Part shown: positions 1-6,144 of the stretch, one piece after another | Layout of the letters: every line of letters begins with the position of its first letter | How positions within the stretch are numbered: position 1 is the stretch's first letter | From: SIG588 sp045597045 | Lineage (GTDB): Bacteria > Bacillota > Clostridia > Oscillospirales > Acutalibacteraceae | Direction: 5' to 3' | Length of the DNA: 6,280 nt | NCBI GenBank assembly: GCA_045597045.1 | Contig: JAZODN010000132.1 | Span: 1 to 6,280, forward strand | Position numbers and translations under genes: made by a program | Notes under the pieces: model-generated | Databases searched by the model: none | What the model saw: the letters and a program-made list of their open reading frames with translations, nothing else | What the model was told of the DNA's origin: nothing

Positions 1-1
1 G

Positions 2-139
2 GATAATCTCTCGTTTAAACTGGATTGCCGCATCTTCTTCAACACCTTCTACAAAGTGTTTAAAAATGCCGATAACGAAAACGTGGGCGCCACGGTTTCG
101 GCCGCCCCCACCAAGCAGGAAGAAACCATTACAAAGTAA
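2..139 (+). CDS. Bacterial sugar transferase (priming polyprenyl glycosylphosphotransferase), C-terminal fragment
   Basis: Only the last 45 codons are present, ending at TAA 137-139; the 5' part lies outside the window. The fragment begins DNLSFKLDCRIFFNTFYKVF, which fits the conserved end of the WcaJ/CpsE-type sugar transferase family. Members usually finish with a D-N-W/L-S-x-x-x-D-hydrophobic-I-L-x-K-T-x-x-V-hydrophobic pattern just before the stop. The family transfers a sugar 1-phosphate from a UDP-sugar to undecaprenyl phosphate at the inner face of the membrane, the first step of repeat-unit assembly. Here about 20 polar residues (NENVGATVSAAPTKQEETITK) follow the usual end, a tail longer than is common. 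It sits 13 bp upstream of the aldolase gene, in the same operon. The family call rests on a short segment, so the sugar transferred cannot be predicted. A different membrane-associated glycosyltransferase is possible but less likely. Confidence 0.72.
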   Translation, partial: DNLSFKLDCRIFFNTFYKVFKNADNENVGATVSAAPTKQEETITK

Positions 140-145
140 AGGAGG
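138..145 (+). promoter_or_regulatory. Strong ribosome binding site of the aldolase gene
   Basis: AAAGGAGG is a near-perfect Shine-Dalgarno sequence 7 nt before ATG 153. It overlaps the stop codon of the sugar transferase (137-139), so translation of the two genes may be coupled. It fixes the start at 153; the in-frame ATG at 66 lies inside the sugar transferase reading frame and has no such site. Confidence 0.85.
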
Positions 146-152
146 TCTACAC

Positions 153-992
153 ATGGCGTTGCAACTGATGTACATAACCAACCGACCGGAAGTCGCGTTG
201 ATGGCCGAATCGGCCGGTGTAGACCGTATCTTTTTGGATATGGAATACATCGGAAAAGATCTGCGCCAGGGCGGCATGGATACCGTGCAGTGCCACCACA
301 CGTTGGAGGATATCACTGCGGTGCGGCAGGCGCTGACCACCGCGCAGTTGTTGGTGCGCTGCAACCCTGTCCACGATGCCACCGAGATCTATTCCTCCAC
401 CGAAGAAGAGATCGAAGGTATCCTGCAAAATGGCGCGGACATTATCATGCTGCCCTACTTCAAAACCGCAAATGAAGTGTCTCGCTTTGTAAAAGCCGTG
501 AACGGACGCGCCACCACCATGCTGTTGGTAGAAACGCCCGAAGCGGCAGAACATATCGATGACATACTGTCCATCCCCGGTGTGGATGAAATACATATCG
601 GCTTAAACGATTTGAGCCTCGGCTATCAAAAGAAATTCATGTTTGAACTGCTGACCGACGGCACGGTGGAAACCCTGTGCCGCAAGTTCCGTGCACGCGG
701 CATCCCCTACGGTTTCGGCGGTATCGCCTCGCTCGGCCGCGGTGTGCTGCATTCGGAGTACGTGATTGCCGAGCACTACCGCTTGGGTTCCACCTGTGCC
801 ATTTTGTCGCGCAGCTTCTGCGACATGAATCATGTGGAAAGTTTGGATGCCGCACGCATTCTGTTTAAAAACGGTTTGCAAAGTATTCGGGAATATGAAA
901 ACTTCTGCAACGCGCAACCGGCGGTTTTCTTTGAAGAAAACCACAAAGCGATCTGCGAAACGGTGGACCGCATCCTGCGCGAGCTTCCATAG
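153..992 (+). CDS. HpcH/HpaI aldolase/citrate lyase family protein
   Basis: 279 aa, a usual length for this TIM-barrel family of metal-dependent class II pyruvate aldolases and citrate-lyase beta-like enzymes. Visible landmarks in family order are: VDRIFLDMEY (23-32) on an early strand; LVRCNP with Arg69 where the family has its substrate-binding Arg; GADIIMLPYF (94-103); LLVETPEA with Glu127; and IHIGLNDLSL with Asp153. Glu127 and Asp153 fit the two metal ligands. The family's D-G-E-H motif is DMEY here, so the usual catalytic His is Tyr32, and a HH pair follows at 48-49. Such enzymes make or cleave carbon bonds between pyruvate, oxaloacetate or acyl-CoA and an aldehyde or keto acid. The true substrate is unknown. 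The next gene is a hydroxyacid dehydrogenase 11 bp away, which suggests the two act in sequence on a small acid for polymer decoration (inference). Start chosen on the AAAGGAGG site. The fold is clear; the reaction is not. Confidence 0.88.
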   Translation: MALQLMYITNRPEVALMAESAGVDRIFLDMEYIGKDLRQGGMDTVQCHHTLEDITAVRQALTTAQLLVRCNPVHDATEIYSSTEEEIEGILQNGADIIMLPYFKTANEVSRFVKAVNGRATTMLLVETPEAAEHIDDILSIPGVDEIHIGLNDLSLGYQKKFMFELLTDGTVETLCRKFRARGIPYGFGGIASLGRGVLHSEYVIAEHYRLGSTCAILSRSFCDMNHVESLDAARILFKNGLQSIREYENFCNAQPAVFFEENHKAICETVDRILRELP

Positions 993-996
993 GTGA
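991..996 (+). promoter_or_regulatory. Ribosome binding site of the hydroxyacid dehydrogenase gene
   Basis: AGGTGA matches the downstream half of the consensus AAGGAGGTGATC and lies 7 nt before ATG 1004. It overlaps the TAG stop of the aldolase gene (990-992), consistent with translational coupling. A very similar site (GGTGACTG then TATGA) precedes the EpsG-family gene at 5026. Confidence 0.7.
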
Positions 997-1003
997 CTGC
1001 TGT

Positions 1004-1918
1004 ATGAAGATTCTTGTAACAGGTGCCGCGCGCCCTACGGCGGCACAGTTGGATGCGTTGCGTGCAGACGGACATGCAGTCTGGTTTTTACAAAATGAGC
1101 AAGAGGCCCTGCCGCTGCCTGCCGAAGAAATCGAAGGCGTGGTGGCCAACGGCTTGTTTTTACATCACGATATCACCGCCTTTTCCGCTTTGCGATATAT
1201 CCAACTGACCGCAGCCGGATTCGACCGTGTACCAATGGAATACGTGCAAACACACAACATCACCCTGCACAACGCTGCCGGTGTCTACAGCATACCGATG
1301 GCGGAATTTGCGCTGGCGCGCGTACTTTCTTTGTATAAGGAACTGTCTTTCTTTAACAAAGCGCAAGCAGCACACCGTTGGGATAAGCACCGCGGTTTGC
1401 GTGAGTTGTGCGGCAAGCAGGTGTGTATCGTCGGCTGTGGCAACGTAGGCACGGAATGTGCCAAACGTTTTGGCGCGTTGGGATGCACCGTTGTGGGAGT
1501 GGATCTCTTTCCGCGTGAAGATGCCGCCTATGCCACCATGTTGCCCCTCTCACAAATGGACGATGCCTTGTCGGCGGCCGACGTGGTACTGCTGACCGTG
1601 CCGCTGACAGAACAAACGCATCATCTCATTGGCGCACACGCACTTTCGCTGTTGAAAGAGGACGCCGTATTGGTCAACGTTGCGCGCGGTGCCGTGGTAG
1701 ATACCGAAGCTCTGCTCGCTACACTGAACACCCGTTCGCTGTTTGCCATTTTGGATGTGTTTGAAGAAGAACCCCTGCCTGAAGACAGCCCCTTGTGGGA
1801 TCATGCACAGGCGTTTCTCTCGCCGCACAACAGTTTCGTGGGAGAACACAACAACAAACGTTTATGGACGCTAATACACACCAACTTACGTCGCTACGAA
1901 GGAGGATCTTCATCATGA
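1004..1918 (+). CDS. D-isomer specific 2-hydroxyacid dehydrogenase, NAD-type
   Basis: 304 aa, slightly short for a family that usually runs 310-340. It interconverts a 2-keto acid and a D-2-hydroxy acid using NAD(H) in the cytoplasm. The Rossmann dinucleotide loop is IVGCGNVG (142-149), and Asp167 at the end of the second strand (VVGVD) favours NAD over NADP. The catalytic triad is complete: Arg228 in VNVARGAVVD, Glu256 in DVFEEEP and His275 in LSPHNS. The catalytic domain is split as usual, from roughly residues 1-100 and 280-304. Signature substrates (3-phosphoglycerate, lactate, glyoxylate) cannot be separated by eye. Position between the aldolase and ugd suggests it reduces the aldolase product or supplies a hydroxy-acid substituent (inference). 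The last codons (EGGSSS) are encoded by the ribosome binding site of ugd, and its stop overlaps the ugd start by 4 bp. Family call is secure; physiological substrate unknown. Confidence 0.9.
   Translation: MKILVTGAARPTAAQLDALRADGHAVWFLQNEQEALPLPAEEIEGVVANGLFLHHDITAFSALRYIQLTAAGFDRVPMEYVQTHNITLHNAAGVYSIPMAEFALARVLSLYKELSFFNKAQAAHRWDKHRGLRELCGKQVCIVGCGNVGTECAKRFGALGCTVVGVDLFPREDAAYATMLPLSQMDDALSAADVVLLTVPLTEQTHHLIGAHALSLLKEDAVLVNVARGAVVDTEALLATLNTRSLFAILDVFEEEPLPEDSPLWDHAQAFLSPHNSFVGEHNNKRLWTLIHTNLRRYEGGSSS
1899..1905 (+). promoter_or_regulatory. Ribosome binding site of ugd inside the preceding gene
   Basis: AAGGAGG lies 9 nt before ATG 1915 and within the final codons of the hydroxyacid dehydrogenase. 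The start at 1915 matches the N-terminus MKIAVAGTGYVGLS expected of Ugd; longer in-frame starts from 1795 onward would add residues that belong to the other reading frame. Confidence 0.85.
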
Positions 1919-3102
1919 AAATTGCCGTTGCCGGAACCGGATACGTTGGCTTGTCCATTGCCGTACTCTTGGCACAACATCACGAAGTCGTCGCATTGGA
2001 TATTCTCCCGGAAAAAGTGCAGCTTATCAACAATCGCCTTTCTCCTATTATAGATACAGAGATCTCGCAGTTTTTAGCGGAAAAGGAATTGAATTTAAAA
2101 GCCACACTGGATCCGAGTGAAGCCTATACCGATGCCGACTTTGTGGTTATCTCCACCCCCACCAATTATGATACCGAACGCAGTTTCTTTGATACGTCTT
2201 CGGTGGAAGCGGTCATTGAGACGGTACTTGCAATCAATCCGCACGCAACCATGGTGGTGAAGTCCACCGTTCCCGTGGGATATCTGCAAAGCGTGTACGA
2301 AACATACGGGTGCCGCAACATACTCTTCTCCCCTGAATTCCTGCGTGAAGGACGTGCATTGTACGACAACTTGCACCCCAGTCGCATTATTGCCGGCGTG
2401 TTGGATGATACCGACGAAGCCGCTGTATGCGCCGCACAAACTTTCGTAAACCTGTTGGCAGAAGGGGCCGAAGACGAAAACGTCCCCACTCTCATCATGA
2501 AATCAACCGAAGCGGAAGCCGTCAAGTTGTTCTCCAACACCTATTTGGCGCTACGTGTGGCCTATTTCAACGAATTGGACACCTATGCCGAGGTGCGCGG
2601 TTTGGATACCAGATCGATCATCGAAGGTGTCGGTCTTGATCCGCGCATCGGCTCGCATTATAACAACCCCTCGTTTGGCTATGGCGGTTACTGTCTGCCC
2701 AAAGATACCAAACAATTGCTGGCAAACTATAACAATGTACCAAACAACATTATTGCCGCAGTGGTAGATGCCAACCGCACCCGTAAAGATTTTATTGCAG
2801 ATCAAATCATTGCTCGTCACCCCAAAGTAGTGGGTATCTATCGTTTGACCATGAAAGCGAACAGTGACAATTTCCGTCAATCTGCCATTCAGGGTGTCAT
2901 GAAACGCATCAAAGCCAAGGGTATTGAAGTGGTGGTGTATGAACCGTCACTCAAGGAAGAGCATTTCTTCAACAGTCGCGTGATTCGCAACCTTGATGAA
3001 TTCAAAAAGATCTGCGACGTTATCCTTGCGAATCGTTATAATGATGACATTTCCGACGTATTGGATAAAGTCTACACACGTGATTTATATTTCCGTGATT
3101 GA
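1915..3102 (+). CDS. ugd: UDP-glucose 6-dehydrogenase
   Basis: 395 aa, the length of the short Ugd class typified by the E. coli enzyme (388 aa), which it resembles along its whole length from memory. It oxidises UDP-glucose twice with NAD+ to UDP-glucuronic acid in the cytoplasm. The N-terminal Rossmann domain starts with GTGYVGLS (7-14), and Asp29 ends the second strand. STPTNYD (80-86) and KSTVPVG (116-122) line the NAD site, and SPEFLREG (139-146) is a family signature. The central helix carries Lys204 in AVKLFSNTYLA, and NNPSFGYGGYCLPKDTK holds the catalytic Cys260 with Asp264. The C-terminal UDP-binding domain contains GIYRLTMKANSDNFR (307-321) and ends KVYTRDLYFRD. All key residues are intact. 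It overlaps the previous gene by ATGA. The product marks the polymer as probably acidic, and glucuronate is a plausible target of the ligase encoded next. Confidence 0.97.
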   Translation: MKIAVAGTGYVGLSIAVLLAQHHEVVALDILPEKVQLINNRLSPIIDTEISQFLAEKELNLKATLDPSEAYTDADFVVISTPTNYDTERSFFDTSSVEAVIETVLAINPHATMVVKSTVPVGYLQSVYETYGCRNILFSPEFLREGRALYDNLHPSRIIAGVLDDTDEAAVCAAQTFVNLLAEGAEDENVPTLIMKSTEAEAVKLFSNTYLALRVAYFNELDTYAEVRGLDTRSIIEGVGLDPRIGSHYNNPSFGYGGYCLPKDTKQLLANYNNVPNNIIAAVVDANRTRKDFIADQIIARHPKVVGIYRLTMKANSDNFRQSAIQGVMKRIKAKGIEVVVYEPSLKEEHFFNSRVIRNLDEFKKICDVILANRYNDDISDVLDKVYTRDLYFRD

Positions 3103-3104
3103 TC

Positions 3105-3110
3105 GGAGGA
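3105..3110 (+). promoter_or_regulatory. Ribosome binding site that selects a TTG start
   Basis: GGAGGA lies 6 nt before TTG 3117 in the 14-bp gap after ugd. No ATG or GTG in this frame lies at a workable distance. The alternative TTG at 3099 would put this site inside the coding region and leave the gene without one. Confidence 0.8.
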
Positions 3111-3116
3111 GTTTGT

Positions 3117-4016
3117 TTGAATTTTTATAAAAAGATCATTCGCAGCCGCAAACTGCGATTTCAGATTTTGCGCATGCTGCGGTTTATTCCCGACAAGCCC
3201 ACCCTGCAGTGGCAATACCGCATGAAGCTTGGACGCCGTTTGAATTTGAAGGATCCCAAGCGCTACAGCGAAAAGCTGCAGTGGATGAAGCTCTATTACC
3301 GCGATCCCTTAATGCAGCAATGTGCGGATAAATACACCGTGCGCGAATATATCGAATCCAAAGGACTTGGCCATACGCTGACCAAGTTGTATGCCATGTT
3401 CCGTTCGCCGGACGAAATCGTGTTGGATGATCTGCCGCAAAAGTTCGTTATGAAACTCAGCAACGGCAGCGCCACCAACCTCATCTGCACCGATAAAAAC
3501 GCGCTCGACGTGGAAACTGTGCGTCAACAGTTCCGCGATTACTGTGCACAAAGTTTCACCTCTGCCGGACGTGAATGGGTATATACCACCGACAAAAAGC
3601 CGGTGATCATTGTGGAAGAACTGCTGGAAGACGATACCCAGCAAGACGATTCGCTGTGCGATTACAAGATCATGTGTTTCGGCGGTGAACCTCACTGTAT
3701 CATCTGTCACTACGACCGCATTGTGGATCACCGCAGCAATATCTATGATACCGATTGGAACGACCGAAACATCACCGGTAACTATCCGCAAGGCAAAGGG
3801 GTGGCGCGCCCTGCCAATTTAGAAGAAATGTTACAGATCGCCCGCATTCTTTCCGAGGATTTCCCTGCCGTGCGTGTGGACCTCTATTCCATCAAAGGAA
3901 AAACCTATTTTGGCGAACTCACGTTCTTCCATTGCAGCGGCTATGTGAAATATACGCCCGACTCGTTTGATTTTGAACTGGGCGAAAAGTTTGTGTTGCC
4001 CGAACGCAACCATTGA
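3117..4016 (+). CDS. TupA-like ATP-grasp ligase (ATP-grasp fold amidoligase family)
   Basis: 299 aa from a TTG start, beginning MNFYKKIIRSRK. The sequence follows the TupA-like ATP-grasp family: YSEKLQWMKLYYRDPL (50-65), DKYTVREYIE (71-80), KFVMKLSNGSA with probable ATP-binding Lys113, GREW (151-154), PVIIVEELLED with Glu168 near the hinge, DYKIMCFGGEP (182-192), VRVDLY with Asp255 and FGELTFF with Glu267. The last two fit the acidic residues that bind Mg-ATP in ATP-grasp enzymes. Family enzymes join a carboxylate to an amine using ATP; TupA itself was linked to teichuronopeptide (glutamate/glucuronate polymer) synthesis in an alkaliphilic Bacillus. Encoded 14 bp after ugd, it may amidate glucuronic acid or attach an amino acid to a sugar (inference). 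The N-terminal 25 residues are strongly basic, with no clear signal peptide, so the enzyme is probably cytoplasmic or membrane-peripheral. Substrates cannot be read from the sequence; some relatives are annotated only as glycosyltransferase. Confidence 0.88.
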   Translation: MNFYKKIIRSRKLRFQILRMLRFIPDKPTLQWQYRMKLGRRLNLKDPKRYSEKLQWMKLYYRDPLMQQCADKYTVREYIESKGLGHTLTKLYAMFRSPDEIVLDDLPQKFVMKLSNGSATNLICTDKNALDVETVRQQFRDYCAQSFTSAGREWVYTTDKKPVIIVEELLEDDTQQDDSLCDYKIMCFGGEPHCIICHYDRIVDHRSNIYDTDWNDRNITGNYPQGKGVARPANLEEMLQIARILSEDFPAVRVDLYSIKGKTYFGELTFFHCSGYVKYTPDSFDFELGEKFVLPERNH

Positions 4017-4035
4017 TCTTATCTTTCTTTCAAGA

Positions 4036-4043
4036 AGAGGGAG
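4036..4043 (+). promoter_or_regulatory. Ribosome binding site of the GT2 gene
   Basis: AGAGGGAG is an imperfect purine-rich site 8 nt before ATG 4052. It supports this start over the in-frame TTG at 4013, which overlaps the previous stop and would add 13 residues before the conserved GT2 N-terminus. Confidence 0.65.
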
Positions 4044-4051
4044 TACTGTTT

Positions 4052-5005
4052 ATGGACGCGACCTTTAGCCCCAAGGTATCAATTATCATTCCCGTGTATA
4101 ACGGAGCCAATTATTTGCACGAATCGATCGACAGCGCCTTGGCACAAACCTATAAAAATCTGGAAGTGCTGGTGATCAACGACGGATCGTGTGATGACGG
4201 CGCGACCGAAGCGGTTGCGCTCTCCTACGGTGACCGTATCCGCTATTTCAAAAAAGAAAACGGCGGTGTCTCTTCGGCACTCAACTGCGGCATACAGAAC
4301 ATGACGGGCGACTATTTTTCGTGGCTTTCGCATGACGACCGTTACGAACCGCAAAAGGTAGAACGCTCGGTGGCGTATCTGGCACAGTTTGAAAACCGCG
4401 AACGTCTGCTTGCGATGTGCGGCGGATTCTATATTGACAAAAACGGAAAACACATCCGTGACATGCACTTCGATTTCAAGAGCGATTGCGTATACAGCGG
4501 TTTAGACGTGGTTGCGCACATCTTAACACACGGCGTTTTAGATGCCTGTTGCCTGCTGATTCCCAAAACCGCGTTTGACGAGTGCGGTCTCTTTGATGAA
4601 GAATTGAAGTTTAACCAAGACGCTTTGATGTGGTATCGCATTTTCTGTGCAGAGTACGGTTTGATCGTGCGCGACGATCAAAAGGACGTCGCTTACCGCC
4701 TGCACGCAGCGCAGACCTCCAAAACGCGGCGCGATCTCCTTCTCACAAGTTCCCTTTCGCTGGCCAAAACCATCGCGCCCACCTTTGCTCAATACAGCAC
4801 CAAGCAGCGCCCCCTTTTGCGTATGTACGCACGGCGCCACGCGCGCATGGATTCGCCGCGTTCGCTTAAGGTCTGCATCCGTATCGGCAAAGAAGCCGGC
4901 GTTTTCGGCGCAGGCGACATAGCTTATCTTTACGTTTGGCTACTAATCGGCAAGTGCCGCAATTTGCTGAAAGCGGTGTATCATCGCCTGCGTTTTCACA
5001 AATAA
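4052..5005 (+). CDS. Family 2 glycosyltransferase (GT-A fold)
   Basis: 317 aa, a normal length. It is predicted to transfer a sugar from a nucleotide donor to the growing lipid-linked repeat unit at the cytoplasmic face of the membrane. The GT2 core is complete: KVSIIIPVYNG (8-18), LEVLVINDGSCDDG with Asp44, KENGGVSSALNCGI (68-81), and the metal-binding SHDD (93-96) in place of the usual D-D-D/D-x-D. NQDALMWYRI with Asp190 fits the catalytic-base region, and YRLHAAQTS (215-223) matches the R-x-H-x-x-Q-x-S motif common near the end of GT2 domains. After about residue 225 comes a basic tail with an aromatic/hydrophobic stretch (AYLYVWLLIG, 291-300), possibly a membrane anchor. Donor and acceptor cannot be inferred. 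It is the only clear non-priming glycosyltransferase in the window, so others must lie outside it. A 35-bp gap follows the ligase gene. Confidence 0.93.
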   Translation: MDATFSPKVSIIIPVYNGANYLHESIDSALAQTYKNLEVLVINDGSCDDGATEAVALSYGDRIRYFKKENGGVSSALNCGIQNMTGDYFSWLSHDDRYEPQKVERSVAYLAQFENRERLLAMCGGFYIDKNGKHIRDMHFDFKSDCVYSGLDVVAHILTHGVLDACCLLIPKTAFDECGLFDEELKFNQDALMWYRIFCAEYGLIVRDDQKDVAYRLHAAQTSKTRRDLLLTSSLSLAKTIAPTFAQYSTKQRPLLRMYARRHARMDSPRSLKVCIRIGKEAGVFGAGDIAYLYVWLLIGKCRNLLKAVYHRLRFHK

Positions 5006-5015
5006 TCCTAACAAC

Positions 5016-5021
5016 GGGTGA
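5016..5021 (+). promoter_or_regulatory. Ribosome binding site of the EpsG-family gene
   Basis: GGGTGA, matching the GGTGA part of the consensus, is 4 nt before ATG 5026 in the 20-bp gap after the GT2 stop. The short spacing is expected because this part of the consensus pairs nearer the start. It supports 5026 over the longer in-frame start at 4936, which lies inside the GT2 gene. Confidence 0.65.
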
Positions 5022-5025
5022 CTGT

Positions 5026-6105
5026 ATGATTCCTTATTACGTATTGATCGGTGCGCCGTTACTGTTTGCGTTGTTTCGCTCACTCAGTTTCGATCGCCCC
5101 TTGCATCCCTTCCCACAAAAGAATTACACAACCGCAATCTTCTTCTTCCTCTATTTCCTGCTTTTGGCACTGCGGCGTGCGGATATCGGTGTGGATACAT
5201 CGTCCTATGTGCAGTCTTTTTCACGGTTTGTCAACCTTTCGTTTGCCGACGCCATTCTCACCACCCGTTGGGAAGTGGGATTTGTGTTCATCACCAAATG
5301 CCTCACCTTCTTCTTTTCCTCTCCACAGCTCTATCTGGCGGTGATGGCGGCGCTGTGCACATATCCGGTTGCCTACATGCTGTATCACGAAACGGAGGAC
5401 GATGCCTCCTCCCTCGTTTTGTTTTTGATTTTCCCTAACTTTATCATGCTGTTTTCGGGTGTGCGGCAATCGCTGGCCATGGCGTTTGCCCCCCTTGTCT
5501 ATTACGCTGTACGTGAACGGCGTTTGTGGCGCGCACTGTTGCTGGCTGCCGCTGCCTCCACCATTCACACCTCCGCATTGATCTTGTTTGTGATGTATCC
5601 GCTATATCACATGAAACTGCGTCCAAAACATCTGTTTTGGCTGATTCCGGGATATATCTTCACCTTTCTCAACAGCACGCGGCTCTATTTTCTTATCAAG
5701 CCGCTGTTCGGTGAAAGCTATGCAGCGAATTACGGTGAGTTGACCCAAACGGGCGCCACCACCATGATCATTCTGTTTTCGCTTTTTATCGCCTATGCGT
5801 TTATCGCACCGAACGAAGAATTGATGGATCCCGATACGCTCGGTCTGCGCAACATACTGGTGCTGGTGCTGTTTATTCAGATGTTCTCCACCATCAGTCC
5901 TCTGACCATGCGCATGAACTACTATTTTCTCCCCTTTATCCCACTGCTGATCCCCAAGATCACCCACCGTATCACACGTGTGGATATACACTATGTGCAG
6001 TTGATCAAGATCGGTATGTTTGCCTTCTTCCTGCTTTATCAATTCCTGAAAATCCATACGACCGACAGTTTGGGTATCTACCCTTATGCATTCTTTTGGC
6101 AATAA
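5026..6105 (+). CDS. EpsG-family membrane protein, probable polysaccharide polymerase
   Basis: 359 aa, typical for the EpsG family of Wzy-like integral membrane proteins. About ten to twelve hydrophobic segments can be seen, for example near 4-18, 36-50, 103-120, 128-143, 169-190, 203-218, 245-262, 274-292 and 324-341. Family landmarks are LALRRADIGVDTSSYVQSF (47-65, the R-x-x-x-x-G-x-D-T-x-x-Y element), WEVGFVFITK (82-91), SGVRQSLAMAF with Arg147 and Gln148, STIHTSALI with His181, and RMNYYFLPF (296-304). Such proteins are believed to join lipid-linked repeat units into polymer at the outer face of the cytoplasmic membrane; that role is inferred here from family and position after a glycosyltransferase gene. 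Start 5026 gives a hydrophobic N-terminus (MIPYYVLIGAPLLFALF). No flippase gene is present in the window. O-antigen ligase-type function is a less likely alternative. Confidence 0.88.
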   Translation: MIPYYVLIGAPLLFALFRSLSFDRPLHPFPQKNYTTAIFFFLYFLLLALRRADIGVDTSSYVQSFSRFVNLSFADAILTTRWEVGFVFITKCLTFFFSSPQLYLAVMAALCTYPVAYMLYHETEDDASSLVLFLIFPNFIMLFSGVRQSLAMAFAPLVYYAVRERRLWRALLLAAAASTIHTSALILFVMYPLYHMKLRPKHLFWLIPGYIFTFLNSTRLYFLIKPLFGESYAANYGELTQTGATTMIILFSLFIAYAFIAPNEELMDPDTLGLRNILVLVLFIQMFSTISPLTMRMNYYFLPFIPLLIPKITHRITRVDIHYVQLIKIGMFAFFLLYQFLKIHTTDSLGIYPYAFFWQ

Positions 6106-6131
6106 TATATTTATCATACAAACAAAAGAAA

Positions 6132-6137
6132 AGAGGA
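6132..6137 (+). promoter_or_regulatory. Ribosome binding site of the CapE-like gene
   Basis: AGAGGA lies 7 nt before ATG 6145. The 39-bp gap upstream (6106-6144) is the longest and most A/T-rich junction in the window, but I see no paired -35/-10 elements or hairpin in it. Confidence 0.6.
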
Positions 6138-6144
6138 ACCCGAC

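Noticed and set aside
66..152. Possible longer N-terminus of the aldolase from ATG 66
   Set aside because: This stretch is read in another frame as the sugar transferase C-terminus, the added residues are Pro/Arg/Lys-rich and unlike the family, and the strong binding site lies just before ATG 153.
3309..3791. 160-codon open frame on the minus strand
   Set aside because: Fully antisense to the ATP-grasp gene, with no family-like motifs; the + strand protein has clear conserved motifs across the same span.
4017..4051. Possible hairpin or terminator in the gap before the GT2 gene (CTTTCTTTCAAGAAGAG)
   Set aside because: Only a short TCTT/AAGA pairing with a tiny loop, no GC-rich stem and no T run after it.
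4013..4051. TTG 4013 as start of the glycosyltransferase
   Set aside because: It overlaps the previous stop and adds 13 residues ahead of a standard GT2 N-terminus; ATG 4052 has its own purine-rich site at a normal distance.
6096..6130. Possible promoter (TTGGCA with A/T-rich sequence after it) before the CapE-like gene
   Set aside because: No acceptable -10 hexamer at 16-18 nt spacing; the best A/T hexamer is only about 10 nt away. A/T richness alone is not enough.
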